Shown: in pieces, positions 9,483 through 17,691 of the stretch | Position numbering within the stretch: the first letter of the stretch is position 1 | Layout of the letters: each line of letters begins with the position of its first letter | Origin: Roseivirga spongicola | GTDB lineage: Bacteria; Bacteroidota; Bacteroidia; Cytophagales; Cyclobacteriaceae | NCBI RefSeq assembly: GCF_001592965.1 | Contig: NZ_LRPC01000023.1 | Location: 124,001-188,000, forward strand | DNA: 64,000 nt | Direction of reading: 5' to 3' | Made by a program: the position numbers and the translations under genes | The notes under the pieces: generated by a model | Told to the model about the DNA's origin: nothing | What the model saw: only the letters and a program-made list of their open reading frames with translations | Database searches by the model: none

Positions 9483-9820
9483 TATCCTTGAATTTTTTGA
9501 AGTGCCACTTTTGGAACGCTGCTCCACAAGTCTTCTCTTAAAGACTTGGCTTCTTCCAGCGCGCTTTTGCCAAGGTTGGTTACCTGATAGAAACGTTTCC
9601 TACGGCCGCCTCTTTCTGCTGTTGCACCACCATATTCGGAATTGATGAACCCTTTTTCATCTAATCGGGTCAGGGCGGTATGCAATGCCCCGCGGCTTAC
9701 GCTTCTGCCCGTACGTTTTTCAATTTCTTCCTGAATGCTTACCCCATAAGCATTACCTTCTAACACCAAAATGGTGAGAAGTACTACCTCTTGAAATTCG
9801 CCTAAGTAAGTGCCTTTCAT
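9482..9820 (-). CDS. PadR-family transcriptional regulator (cassette 2)
   Basis: 112 residues with the PadR winged helix: MKGTYLGEFQEVVLLTIL at the start, SRGALHTALTRLDEKGFI as recognition helix and RGGRRKRFYQVT as wing. It is the first gene of a three-gene unit with the permeases at 9482-6882 and 6889-4280, and its stop is coupled to the next start as TAATG. Family members are usually ligand-responsive autorepressors; the direct repeat upstream (9828-9876) fits that. The inducing ligand cannot be inferred. Confidence 0.92.
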   Translation of the reverse strand: MKGTYLGEFQEVVLLTILVLEGNAYGVSIQEEIEKRTGRSVSRGALHTALTRLDEKGFINSEYGGATAERGGRRKRFYQVTNLGKSALEEAKSLREDLWSSVPKVALQKIQG

Positions 9821-9827
9821 TTTATTT

Positions 9828-9876
9828 AATTCTTAAATGGAGATGAAATATAGGGATTAAATTCTTAAATGAAGAC
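9828..9876 (-). promoter_or_regulatory. Candidate PadR operator/promoter (cassette 2)
   Basis: Two copies, AATTCTTAAATGGAGAT (9828-9844) and AATTCTTAAATGAAGAC (9860-9876), repeat every 32 bases. On the minus strand TATATTTC (9852-9845) sits between them, one base from TAnnTTTG. The arrangement and the core TTCTnAAnTGnAGA resemble the site before the 4173 PadR gene. Confidence 0.55.
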
Positions 9877-9911
9877 TAAATGGATTAAATATATAACATT
9901 CAATAAAACAA

Positions 9912-9938
9912 AATGGCGATTCAAGACTGATCGCCATT
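9912..9938 (-). terminator. Rho-independent terminator of cassette 3
   Basis: ATGGCGAT/ATCGCCAT form a perfect 8-bp stem with a 9-base loop. On the minus strand it is followed by TTTTGTTTTATTG. It lies 59 bases past the stop of the permease at 9998-12655. Confidence 0.75.
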
Positions 9939-9997
9939 ATTTATGTTGTTTAATGTGTAGGTAAGAGCTTACGCATTAGCTCGGATTATTCGGTCAT

Positions 9998-12655
9998 TTA
10001 CTCGCTCCTTAATGTAGAAGAAGGATTGGCCTTGGCGGCTTTCCAAACTTGTGAGCTAATGGTTAAAAACCCAATACAGAATATAAATAGAACACCTAGT
10101 CCCATTTCATTAAGACCAATTGAGATTCTGTTTGCTTGATCGGCTAAGATTATACTATCGAACAAATAGTAGGTGGCTGGGATGGCAATAACTGCGGCAA
10201 TGAGAAGTAAATACATAAAGCCCTTCACTAATAACTGTATAAGACTGCTTTCTGATGCTCCTAGCACTTTTCTGATGCTAATTTCTTTCATGCGCGTTTC
10301 TGCTGTATAAACTCCCATTCCTAATAGGCCTAAACATGCAATAGAAATGCTTACAAAAGCTAAGAAGGTTACAATCGTGAACATGAGTTCATAAGTGTCG
10401 TAGGCTCTTGCGATGTGTTCTGAGTGAAAACGAGATTCAAAAGGATGAACTTCGTCAAAGCCTTCCCAGGCAGCTCTCAGTTTATCCATTGTGCCCACAA
10501 GGTTAGTGCTGTTCACTTTAAGGTTAAGCAATTGAATATCTTCTAGGTTTTGCCTAAAGCCGAAAGACTCGATTGGTTCGTTAATGGGGGCATAATGGAA
10601 GTCTTCAACCACACCAATTATAGTGAGCTTGTTAGAACCTACAAGTACCTGTTCTCCAATAGCTTCTTGTGGCGTACCAATATTGAATCTTTTTAAAAGT
10701 GTTTCATTCACAATTATCTCGGACTCATTATCAGATGTTGGTGTTCTAAGGAAGTTGCTACCAGCAATTAAATTGTGCTTCAGCATAGGGATGTAGTTCT
10801 GGTCTACCGAAGAGTAATATATGGTGGTAGAGTCAAGCGGGTCTTTGTATTTCAAATCGTCTCCCCATCTTTCTCCTGTGCCAAGAACCATGGCAGCCAT
10901 AGATATTTGTTCTACTTCCGGAATTCGCTCAAATAGAGTCTTTACTTGTTCTGGGTCATTGCCTGCTAGGCCAATTGTAATTATGTTTTCCCCGTTAAAT
11001 CCTTTGTCAAAATTCACGGAGTATTTGAATTGATTATAAGCCACATTAGCAGAAATAATGAAGCCGAGGGTCAACGTGAACTGAATAACTATCAGCGCTT
11101 TTCTAAGGCTTACACTAGAGAATAGCTTGGTGTTGGAAGTGGTTTTTAAAACCTGTATAGCCTTGAGTTTAGAAAGCACTAAAGACGGGAGCAAACCAGC
11201 AGCGAAGCCAACAAGAATTGCGAACAGCACAAAATAGATAATTGTAATTGGTTCTAACTTGAGCTGAAGCATCCTAGACATTTCAGGATTAAGGCTTAAG
11301 AATAATGGCTTGATTAGTAGAAACCCTCCATAGGCAAGTATGAGTGAAAAGATGGAGATAATGCAGGCCTCAACTGTGAACTGCGAGAATATTTGCCCCC
11401 GTTTTGCGCCAACCACTTTCCTAATTCCAACTTCTTTGGCTCTTCTTAAAGACCTCGCTATAGAGAGGTTGGTATAGTTAAAGCCTGCAGATAGAATAAC
11501 CACAAAAGATAGAATGCCTAAGATCCATAATGTTTCACTTCCCATATTCATGCCGAGGCTGTTAGATATTTGCGGTCCTGTCATTATTTTTAGTATAGGT
11601 TGAGCTCCCAATTGAATAGAGGTGTACTTTTCTCTTGAGTTTTGGTCGATACTTATTTTGTCAAGAGCAGCTTGAATGTTCTTTATTGACTGTCCATCGG
11701 CTACTTTAAAGTAGGTGTAGTTCATCCACATGTTTTGCCAGCTCAACCAACCTGTAGCGTTTCTCTGCATTTGAGCCTGATCTAGTGTTGAAAACGACCC
11801 AATAACCTCAAACTTAATATGCGAGTTGAATGGTGGCGTTTTTACCACTGCAGTAACCTGATATGGTTCATCTCCCTTCAACAAAGTCTCTCCAACAACA
11901 TTGAGTTGATTGAATATTTTTAGAGCAGTTTCGTCTGTAATAACCAGAGACTTTGGGTTGGTCAATGCTTGGTCTTTGTCTCCATAAATTACTTCGAAGG
12001 AGAAAACGTCAAAGAAGCTTTCATCGGCCCAAATACCTCTGAGGGCAAACTTCTGATTGTCATTTTCAAAATCGCCTGCAAAGTTTCTTCGCATAATGGT
12101 GGCAGCTTCGACTCCAGCAATTTCTTCCTTTATTCTTTTACCAGCAATGATTGAGGTAGAGGCAAAAAGGTTAGGCTCCTCTTCCAGGTATTGATATAAA
12201 TTGGTTGCCCTGTATATGTCGGAAGCATCGGCATGAAACTTCTCGTAACTTTTAACTTCAGTAAGTAGGGTGATCATTAAGAGACATACCGACATGCTTA
12301 CCGCCAAGCCAAATACATTGATAAAGGAGAACAGTTTGTTTCGAGCAATGCTCCTAAAAGAGGTTTTGAAGTAATTCTTGAACATGATGAATTGAGTTAA
12401 TTTATTCAGAAAATTGAGTTTTTTGACTGTATAAGGTTTGAAGAATTTAAAGACGTTCAACACGAAAATGAGCTTGGCCTTTCTAATTCCCTTATCTTCT
12501 ATGTGCCTGTAGAAGTGTTCATAAAGGTCGCCTTGTAAGTCTTCAAATAACGAAGGCTTACAGTACCACTCTAGAAAGCGATCGGCCCATTTTGGCGGTA
12601 TGGTCTTTTTATTCTTCAAGTAAATTTTAGGTTGAAACTTGGGATAAGACTCCAC
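9998..12655 (-). CDS. FtsX-type ABC permease with prefix domain (cassette 3)
   Basis: A 885-residue protein if the ATG at 12655 is used, which overlaps the PadR gene by 40 bases. A TTG at 12619 would overlap the PadR stop as TTGA and gives an N-terminus (LKNKKTIPPKWADRF) of the usual length before the prefix motif WYCKPSLFEDLQGDLYEHF; I cannot decide between them. After the prefix come a TM near 105-125, a MacB-like periplasmic domain, an FtsX block with NYTNLSIARSLRRAKEVGIRK, a second periplasmic domain, and a final block with TRMKEISIRKVLGAS ending ANPSSTLRSE. No ATPase or membrane-fusion gene is adjacent. Probable role: efflux or envelope maintenance under PadR control. Confidence 0.87.
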   Translation of the reverse strand: MESYPKFQPKIYLKNKKTIPPKWADRFLEWYCKPSLFEDLQGDLYEHFYRHIEDKGIRKAKLIFVLNVFKFFKPYTVKKLNFLNKLTQFIMFKNYFKTSFRSIARNKLFSFINVFGLAVSMSVCLLMITLLTEVKSYEKFHADASDIYRATNLYQYLEEEPNLFASTSIIAGKRIKEEIAGVEAATIMRRNFAGDFENDNQKFALRGIWADESFFDVFSFEVIYGDKDQALTNPKSLVITDETALKIFNQLNVVGETLLKGDEPYQVTAVVKTPPFNSHIKFEVIGSFSTLDQAQMQRNATGWLSWQNMWMNYTYFKVADGQSIKNIQAALDKISIDQNSREKYTSIQLGAQPILKIMTGPQISNSLGMNMGSETLWILGILSFVVILSAGFNYTNLSIARSLRRAKEVGIRKVVGAKRGQIFSQFTVEACIISIFSLILAYGGFLLIKPLFLSLNPEMSRMLQLKLEPITIIYFVLFAILVGFAAGLLPSLVLSKLKAIQVLKTTSNTKLFSSVSLRKALIVIQFTLTLGFIISANVAYNQFKYSVNFDKGFNGENIITIGLAGNDPEQVKTLFERIPEVEQISMAAMVLGTGERWGDDLKYKDPLDSTTIYYSSVDQNYIPMLKHNLIAGSNFLRTPTSDNESEIIVNETLLKRFNIGTPQEAIGEQVLVGSNKLTIIGVVEDFHYAPINEPIESFGFRQNLEDIQLLNLKVNSTNLVGTMDKLRAAWEGFDEVHPFESRFHSEHIARAYDTYELMFTIVTFLAFVSISIACLGLLGMGVYTAETRMKEISIRKVLGASESSLIQLLVKGFMYLLLIAAVIAIPATYYLFDSIILADQANRISIGLNEMGLGVLFIFCIGFLTISSQVWKAAKANPSSTLRSE

Positions 12656-12948
12656 AATTGGTCTCGCTGTTCTTTAGATTTTGTTAGTGCAACTTTGCCC
12701 GCATGCGTAACATAGAAGAAGCGCTTTCTGCGTCCACCACGTTCTTTAGTAGGGGCACCGAGCTCAGATTGCACATAACCTTTATCTGACAATCTGTTAA
12801 GCACGGCATGAACTACACTTAGCTTTACCTTTCTCCCAGTAACCTTTTCTATTTCGTCACATATTGCTACGCTGTAGGCTTCTTCCATAAGGGCAGCAAT
12901 GGTTAATAGTACTATCTCTTCAAACTCTCCTAAGTTGGTTCCTTTCAT
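12616..12948 (-). CDS. PadR-family transcriptional regulator (cassette 3)
   Basis: 110 residues. The PadR pattern is clear (MKGTNLGEFEEIVLLTI start; KLSVVHAVLNRLSDKGYV recognition region; RGGRRKRFFYVTHAGK wing). It diverges from the other two at the recognition helix (KLSVVHAVL instead of SRGALHTAL), so it probably reads a different operator. Upstream, TTCATTAAATGTATA (12962-12976) and a weaker TGACTAAAATGGTAT (12988-13002) only partly resemble the operators of cassettes 1 and 2. Coupled to the permease at 12655/12619. Confidence 0.92.
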   Translation of the reverse strand: MKGTNLGEFEEIVLLTIAALMEEAYSVAICDEIEKVTGRKVKLSVVHAVLNRLSDKGYVQSELGAPTKERGGRRKRFFYVTHAGKVALTKSKEQRDQLWSLIPSFNLKFT

Positions 12949-13179
12949 AGTATTCTATTTATTCATTAAATGTATAAAAAATGAATCTGACTAAAATGGT
13001 ATTTTATACAAATAGAGAAAATATGAGTTTGATACCTTCACAAGGTATAGATAGTGAAGAGGTTGTTAGTAGAAAATTTTTTTGTAACGAGTTGTGAATT
13101 ATTGGTGTTGAGTTGGTAGGTAAAGGAGGCGAATCGCAAGTGACTTTACCAAGCTTCTTTTTTTTACGTATAAAAATTA

Positions 13180-13187
13180 TATTTTTG
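13180..13187 (+). promoter_or_regulatory. -7 box of the toxin-antitoxin operon
   Basis: TATTTTTG matches TAnnTTTG and lies 18 bases before the antitoxin ATG at 13206, giving a very short leader. No clear TTTG -33 box is seen at the usual distance; the upstream stretch is T-rich. Confidence 0.5.
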
Positions 13188-13205
13188 TCGTATAACATTA
13201 GAGTT

Positions 13206-13454
13206 ATGGATGCAAAGGTTACACTCAGTTTCAACAAGGAAGTAATATCTTCAGCAAAAGCATTTGCTGAGCAACATAATATCAGTTTGTCTCGCCTTAC
13301 AGAATACCTGTATAGTCAAATCGTATCTAAGGATTATAAGTCCTTAGACAGTTTGCCAATTGCAGATTGGGTAAACGAAGTTGCCGAAGGTAAGGCCGAA
13401 TATCATACCAAGTCGCGAAAAATCCCTAAGTCAGATTTCTACGAGAAGAAGTAG
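13206..13454 (+). CDS. DUF6364-like antitoxin (ribbon-helix-helix)
   Basis: 82 residues from ATG 13206. The longer frame from 13113 would start upstream of the -7 box and is rejected. MDAKVTLSFNKEVISSAK followed by a helix (AFAEQHNISLSRLTEYL) fits the ribbon-helix-helix fold seen in small antitoxins of the DUF6364 type. The C-terminal half (IADWVNEVAEG to KSDFYEKK) is probably the toxin-binding tail. The toxin gene starts 5 bases after the stop, and the antitoxin-first order is typical of type II modules, in which the antitoxin dimer also represses the operon. Confidence 0.8.
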   Translation: MDAKVTLSFNKEVISSAKAFAEQHNISLSRLTEYLYSQIVSKDYKSLDSLPIADWVNEVAEGKAEYHTKSRKIPKSDFYEKK

Positions 13455-13459
13455 AAGTA

Positions 13460-13882
13460 ATGCTAAAAGCTTTTGTAGATGCAAATGTGATTGTTTCGGT
13501 ACTGAACAAAGAGTATCCACTTTTTACTTATTCTTCTAGAGTGCTTTCTTCGGGAAGCTTGAAAGGAGTAGAGTTATACACGAGCCCTTTGTGCTTAGCA
13601 ATTGGTTTTTATTTCGCTACAAAAAAATCAGGTAAGCAAATGGCTAAGCAGAAACTTGCGCTTATCTACGAACACCTTTCAATTGCCAAAATTGATAAAG
13701 CAGCGGTTAATAAAGCTTTGTTAAATCCAAAGGTGCAGGATGTAGAAGATGGTTTTCAGTATTATGCAGCGGTAGAGGCTGGCTGCAAATGTATTGTAAC
13801 AGAAAACCTTGATGATTTTTACTTTGCTGAGATTCCGGTGCTTTCTTCAGAGCAGTTTTTAAAAACGTATATTTTTAAATAA
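13460..13882 (+). CDS. PIN-domain toxin, VapC-like ribonuclease
   Basis: 140 residues covering a single PIN domain. The first catalytic aspartate is D7 (FVDANVIV); D94/D97 (VQDVEDGFQYYAA) and D118/D119 (ENLDDF) supply the others. The glutamate often found near residue 43 is missing (SPLCLAIGFY), as in other short PIN toxins of this subgroup. PIN toxins are Mg2+-dependent RNases that cut tRNA, rRNA or mRNA and are held inactive by the antitoxin encoded just upstream. A bidirectional terminator follows immediately. Confidence 0.83.
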   Translation: MLKAFVDANVIVSVLNKEYPLFTYSSRVLSSGSLKGVELYTSPLCLAIGFYFATKKSGKQMAKQKLALIYEHLSIAKIDKAAVNKALLNPKVQDVEDGFQYYAAVEAGCKCIVTENLDDFYFAEIPVLSSEQFLKTYIFK

Positions 13883-13883
13883 A

Positions 13884-13915
13884 AAAAAGCACTACTAGAG
13901 TGCTTTTAAGTTTTT
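13884..13915. terminator. Bidirectional terminator between PIN toxin and frr
   Basis: AAAAGCACT/AGTGCTTTT is a perfect 9-bp stem with a 5-base loop (core 13885-13907), flanked by A-runs on the left and T-rich sequence on the right. It can end transcripts from both the toxin (plus) and frr (minus). Confidence 0.8.
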
Positions 13916-13933
13916 GATTAGAGGTTACCACAT

Positions 13934-14494
13934 TTACACCGTCATTATCTCTTTTTCCTTGTGCTCATAAAGCTCGTCCATTTTTTTAACGAACTTATCG
14001 GTAAGCTCTTGAACTTCTTCTTCAGCTCCTTTAACGGCATCTTCAGAAACTCCGTCCTTTAGAAGTTTTTTAAGTTCGTCATTAGCTTCTTTTCTAGCAT
14101 TTCTTATGCTAATCTTACCATCTTCAGTGGCAGCTTTAGCTTGTTTTGCTAGTTGGCCTCTTCTTTCCTCAGTGAGTTGTGGAATATTTAAGATAATATT
14201 CTCTCCATCGTTTTGAGGGTTTAAACCTAAATCACTGTTAATGATGGCCTTTTCAATTTCGCCAACCATAGCTTTTTCCCAAGGCTTAATAAAAATGGTT
14301 CTGGCATCTGGGGTAGATACCGAAGCTACTTGGCTAACAGGTGTTGGGTTTCCATAATACTCAACTCTGAGGCCATCTAGCATGCTAGGCATAGCTTTGC
14401 CTGCTCTAATTTTAGCAAGTTCTGCTTTTGTGTGTACTACTGCCTTTTCCATCATTTCTCGGGCAGCGTCCAGATATATCTCAATCTCTTCCAT
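13934..14494 (-). CDS. frr: Ribosome recycling factor
   Basis: 186 residues, the usual RRF length. It splits post-termination 70S complexes together with EF-G. Recognised by the N-terminal helix (ELAKIRAGKAMPSMLDGLRVEYYG), the TPVSQVASVSTPDARTIFIKPW segment and the C-terminal long helices (RRGQLAKQAK, IRNARKEANDELKKL). Follows pyrH by 8 bases, the classic pyrH-frr pair. Confidence 0.97.
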   Translation of the reverse strand: MEEIEIYLDAAREMMEKAVVHTKAELAKIRAGKAMPSMLDGLRVEYYGNPTPVSQVASVSTPDARTIFIKPWEKAMVGEIEKAIINSDLGLNPQNDGENIILNIPQLTEERRGQLAKQAKAATEDGKISIRNARKEANDELKKLLKDGVSEDAVKGAEEEVQELTDKFVKKMDELYEHKEKEIMTV

Positions 14495-14502
14495 GATATT
14501 CT

Positions 14503-15210
14503 TTAACTAATAAGCGTTCCTACTTGTTCTTCGCCTGTCACCAGTCTCTCGAGGTTTCCAGGTTTATTCATGTCAAAAACAATGATTGGCACATTGTTTT
14601 CTTGACAAAGCGTAAAGGCTGTCATATCCATGATACTGTAACCATTTTGAATTACTTCATCAAAACTAAGTTTCTCAAACCTTACGGCCGAAGGGTCTTT
14701 TTCTGGGTCGGCAGAGTAAACACCGTCTACACGAGTTCCTTTCAGTACAACATCAGCTTCAACCTCAATAGCCCTCAAACTGGCGGTAGAGTCTGTTGTG
14801 AAATAAGGGTTGCCAATACCAGCACCAAAAATAACTATTCTGCCTTTTTCTAGGTGTCTTACTGCTCTTCTTCTAATGAATGGCTCACAAACAGCCTCCA
14901 TTTTGATTCCCGACATCAGCCTTGTGTACATTCCGTGCTTTTCTAATGCACTCTGAATAGCCATAGCGTTAATTACTGTAGCTAACATGCCCATGTAGTC
15001 TCCCTGAACTCTGTCAATTCCTGAAGCTTCAGCCTGAACGCCTCTATATATATTGCCACCACCAATAACTATGGCAATTTCAACTCCCTGCTCTTTCACC
15101 CTTTGAATTTCCAAAGCGTATTGTTCGAGCCTCTTAGAGTCAATTCCATAATTCTGGTCACCCATTAGAGCTTCTCCGCTCAGTTTTAGTAATATCCTTT
15201 TATAAGACAT
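14503..15210 (-). CDS. pyrH: UMP kinase
   Basis: 235 residues of the amino-acid-kinase fold. Converts UMP to UDP with ATP, in pyrimidine nucleotide synthesis. Signatures: KLSGEALMG near the start (phosphate binding), [28 protein letters not shown] and the MDMTAFTLC segment. ATG at 15210 lies 6 bases after the biotinyl-carrier stop, so the three genes to frr form one operon. Bacterial UMP kinases are hexameric and allosterically controlled by GTP/UTP. Confidence 0.97.
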   Translation of the reverse strand: MSYKRILLKLSGEALMGDQNYGIDSKRLEQYALEIQRVKEQGVEIAIVIGGGNIYRGVQAEASGIDRVQGDYMGMLATVINAMAIQSALEKHGMYTRLMSGIKMEAVCEPFIRRRAVRHLEKGRIVIFGAGIGNPYFTTDSTASLRAIEVEADVVLKGTRVDGVYSADPEKDPSAVRFEKLSFDEVIQNGYSIMDMTAFTLCQENNVPIIVFDMNKPGNLERLVTGEEQVGTLIS

Positions 15211-15216
15211 CTATTG

Positions 15217-15714
15217 TTAAAACTTTATAAGTACTTGATTCTTTTCTACGCTATCTCCTTTGCCTACTTCAATGCTCTTTACAACGCCATCACCAACGGC
15301 TTTTAGTACGTTCTCCATTTTCATAGCCTCCAAAATAATGAGCTGGTCGCCTTTCTTTATTTCTTGACCTACCGAAACTGGTATTTCAAGAACAAGGCCT
15401 GGCATAGGGGCTTTTAAATCATTTACCACATTAGCAGCCACCATGTCTATACCCATTTGCTCTAGCAAAACATCCATTTTGTCTTTAAGGCTAATGGTGT
15501 AAATGTTCTTGTTGATTTTAATCTCCACCGTTTTGGTGAGTTGATCCAAACTAAGAACTTCACATTTGAAATTCTTGTGGTCTTTAGATATAAGGTATCT
15601 CTTACTTTTTTCTTCTATAAGAGACCAATTAATAGGAGAGCCATTAAATAAAGGCTTGTTGCCTTCAAAAGAAATTTCGACTTGATCTCCAGCAGCAGTT
15701 TCCGTGCGATACAT
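15217..15714 (-). CDS. Biotinyl carrier protein of an acyl-CoA carboxylase
   Basis: The C-terminal 75 residues form a biotin/lipoyl domain with the EAMKMEN motif; the biotinylated lysine is K132 of the 165-residue form. The preceding region (about 1-85) is the linker/BT-type domain found in propionyl- and acetyl-CoA carboxylase subunits. I use ATG 15714 rather than the frame start GTG 15774, because that GTG lies in a perfect -7 box (15774-15781). The gene leads the operon with pyrH and frr. The carboxyltransferase gene at 55880-57466 is a possible partner. Biotin carboxylase is not in the window. Confidence 0.85.
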   Translation of the reverse strand: MYRTETAAGDQVEISFEGNKPLFNGSPINWSLIEEKSKRYLISKDHKNFKCEVLSLDQLTKTVEIKINKNIYTISLKDKMDVLLEQMGIDMVAANVVNDLKAPMPGLVLEIPVSVGQEIKKGDQLIILEAMKMENVLKAVGDGVVKSIEVGKGDSVEKNQVLIKF

Positions 15715-15773
15715 CAATTCAGGTTTGTTCTGAGACTTAAAGGAAAGTGAAAAATTCACCGTTCCAAATCGCA

Positions 15774-15781
15774 CAAATATA
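15774..15781 (-). promoter_or_regulatory. -7 box before the biotinyl-carrier/pyrH/frr operon
   Basis: TATATTTG on the minus strand matches TAnnTTTG exactly. Transcription would start near 15768, leaving a leader of about 54 bases before ATG 15714. No TTTG is seen 19-20 bases upstream, so the -33 element is weak or absent. Confidence 0.55.
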
Positions 15782-15931
15782 GGTAACTATTTTTATTGTG
15801 AGAGAGTAAACCACTTGAGACTTTTGCGAATGTTTAACTATTATTTTCACCTTTTATAAATGCTTGTTTGCTGAGTCTCAGACTGATATTTATAAAGAGG
15901 TAGAAAAAGAATTATCTTTTTGTGGCAATTG

Positions 15932-15962
15932 TTTGATTAATATAAAAAAGGGTCTAATTTTG
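15932..15962 (+). promoter_or_regulatory. Promoter of the tRNA-Tyr/Gly/Thr-tuf operon
   Basis: TTTG (15932-15935), 19-base spacer, TAATTTTG (15955-15962): a complete Bacteroidota sigma-A promoter. It starts about 50 bases before the first tRNA and probably drives the tRNAs together with tuf. Confidence 0.85.
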
Positions 15963-16013
15963 CATTCCCTTTCGCGTAAAGGCTATTTAAATCGTTCTTT
16001 TAAAGATTGATTC

Positions 16014-16099
16014 GGGGGGATACCAAAGCGGCCAACTGGGACGGACTGTAAATCCGTTGTCTTATGACTTCGAAGGTTCGAATCCTTCTCCCCCCACCA
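16014..16099 (+). tRNA. tRNA-Tyr (GTA)
   Basis: Acceptor stem GGGGGGA/TCCCCCC, anticodon stem-loop ACGGACTGTAAATCCGT with anticodon GTA, a long variable arm as expected for tRNA-Tyr, T-arm GAAGGTTCGAATCCTTC, and an encoded CCA end (16097-16099). Confidence 0.97.
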
Positions 16100-16123
16100 A
16101 GACTAACGTCAAAATCATAGATC

Positions 16124-16151
16124 AAATCCCTGCTAGTCAGGGATTGATTTT
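16124..16151 (+). other. Hairpin between tRNA-Tyr and tRNA-Gly
   Basis: AATCCCTG/CAGGGATT makes an 8-bp stem with a 5-base loop (16125-16145), followed by GATTTTT. It may be a partial terminator or a processing signal in the tRNA precursor; transcription must continue past it if the same promoter serves tuf. Confidence 0.5.
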
Positions 16152-16175
16152 TGAGGTTTGGTGTGTAGTTTAAAA

Positions 16176-16248
16176 GCGGGTGTAGCTCAGTTGGTAGAGC
16201 GACAGCCTTCCAAGCTGTAGGTCGCGGGTTCGAGCCTCGTCACCCGCT
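16176..16248 (+). tRNA. tRNA-Gly (TCC)
   Basis: Acceptor GCGGGTG/CACCCGC, D-arm with AGCTCAGTTGGTAGAGC, anticodon stem ACAGC/GCTGT around loop CTTCCAA (anticodon TCC), T-arm GCGGGTTCGAGCCTCGT. The CCA end is not encoded. Confidence 0.97.
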
Positions 16249-16325
16249 CAAACCTTTGAGTTCAAAGTTTTGAGTTTTAAGTTCCGTTACTTCTAACATG
16301 AAACTTAGAGCTTAAAGCTATTTAA

Positions 16326-16400
16326 GCCGATGTAGCTCAGGGGTAGAGCGCTTCCTTGGTAAGGAAGAGGTCACGAGTTCAAATCTCGTCATTGGCTCCA
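16326..16400 (+). tRNA. tRNA-Thr (GGT)
   Basis: Acceptor GCCGATG/CATTGGC (one G-T pair), anticodon stem CTTCC/GGAAG around loop TTGGTAA (anticodon GGT), T-arm ACGAGTTCAAATCTCGT, encoded CCA at 16398-16400. Sits 78 bases before tuf, as in many bacteria. Confidence 0.97.
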
Positions 16401-16478
16401 AGAGGAATTGAATATGGTGCCCAAAATGGGTGACTGATTTTAGAATTATATAAACATTAATATTAACTAATTACAATC

Positions 16479-17666
16479 ATGGCTAAAGAAACCTTTGACC
16501 GTTCCAAGCCGCACGTTAATATTGGTACTATCGGTCACGTTGACCACGGTAAGACCACTTTAACTGCAGCGATTACTACAGTTCTTGCAAAAGCTGGTTT
16601 TGCTGAACTAAGAGACTTCTCTTCAATTGACAACGCTCCTGAAGAGAAAGAAAGAGGTATCACTATCAATACTTCGCACGTTGAATATCAAACTGCAAAC
16701 AGGCACTATGCTCACGTTGACTGTCCAGGTCACGCTGACTACGTTAAGAACATGGTAACTGGTGCAGCTCAGATGGACGGTGCGATCCTAGTAGTTGCGG
16801 CTACTGATGGTCCAATGCCTCAAACTAGAGAGCACATTCTTTTGGCTCGTCAGGTAGGTGTACCTGCGCTAGTTGTATTCATGAACAAGGTTGACTTAGT
16901 TGATGATGAAGAGCTTTTAGAATTAGTTGAAATGGAAGTAAGAGAATTGCTTTCTTTCTACGAATTCCCTGGTGATGATATTCCTGTTATTCAAGGTTCT
17001 GCTCTTGGTGGTTTGAACGGAGATGACAAGTGGGTAGGTAAGATCGAAGAGCTTATGGCTGCTGTGGATGATTATATTCCACTTCCTGAGCGTCTTACTG
17101 ACAAAGACTTCTTGATGCCTGTTGAGGACGTATTCTCGATCACTGGTCGTGGTACTGTTGCTACTGGTAGAATCGAAAGTGGTGTTATCAACTCAGGTGA
17201 CCCTGTAGATATTATCGGTATGGGTGCTGAAAACCTTAAGTCTACCATTACTGGTGTTGAGATGTTCCGTAAGATTTTGGATAGAGGTGAAGCTGGTGAC
17301 AACGTTGGTCTTCTTCTTAGAGGTATCGAGAAATCTGATATCAAAAGAGGTATGATTATCTGTAAGCCTGGTTCAATTACTCCTCACGCTCACTTCAAAG
17401 CAGAGGTTTACGTTCTATCAAAAGAAGAAGGTGGACGTCACACTCCATTCTTTAACAAGTACCGTCCTCAGTTCTACCTAAGAACTACTGACGTAACTGG
17501 TGAGATTAAACTTCCAGCAGATATCGAAATGGTAATGCCAGGTGATAACGTAACAATCGAAGTTAACTTGATTCAGCCTGTTGCGTTGAACAAAGGTCTT
17601 CGTTTCGCTATCAGAGAAGGTGGTAGAACCGTAGGTGCTGGTCAGGTTACTGAGATCTTAGACTAA
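16479..17666 (+). CDS. tuf: Elongation factor Tu
   Basis: 395 residues. The GTPase delivers aminoacyl-tRNA to the ribosome. G1 motif GHVDHGKT at 19-26, G3 DCPGH, G4 NKVD, then the beta-barrel domains II and III ending [11 protein letters not shown]. It is placed with three tRNA genes upstream and tRNA-Trp/secE downstream, not behind fusA in the str operon. Codon choice is strongly biased, as expected for one of the most abundant proteins. Confidence 0.99.
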   Translation: MAKETFDRSKPHVNIGTIGHVDHGKTTLTAAITTVLAKAGFAELRDFSSIDNAPEEKERGITINTSHVEYQTANRHYAHVDCPGHADYVKNMVTGAAQMDGAILVVAATDGPMPQTREHILLARQVGVPALVVFMNKVDLVDDEELLELVEMEVRELLSFYEFPGDDIPVIQGSALGGLNGDDKWVGKIEELMAAVDDYIPLPERLTDKDFLMPVEDVFSITGRGTVATGRIESGVINSGDPVDIIGMGAENLKSTITGVEMFRKILDRGEAGDNVGLLLRGIEKSDIKRGMIICKPGSITPHAHFKAEVYVLSKEEGGRHTPFFNKYRPQFYLRTTDVTGEIKLPADIEMVMPGDNVTIEVNLIQPVALNKGLRFAIREGGRTVGAGQVTEILD

Positions 17667-17691
17667 TCATCTAATAATAGATATATTTAAG

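Noticed and set aside
13113-13205. 31-residue N-terminal extension of the antitoxin frame
   Set aside because: It runs upstream through the -7 box at 13180-13187 and has no antitoxin-like sequence; ATG 13206 fits the family.
13004-13237. 77-residue minus-strand frame opposite the antitoxin start
   Set aside because: Low complexity, covers the promoter and the antitoxin 5' end, no recognisable sequence.
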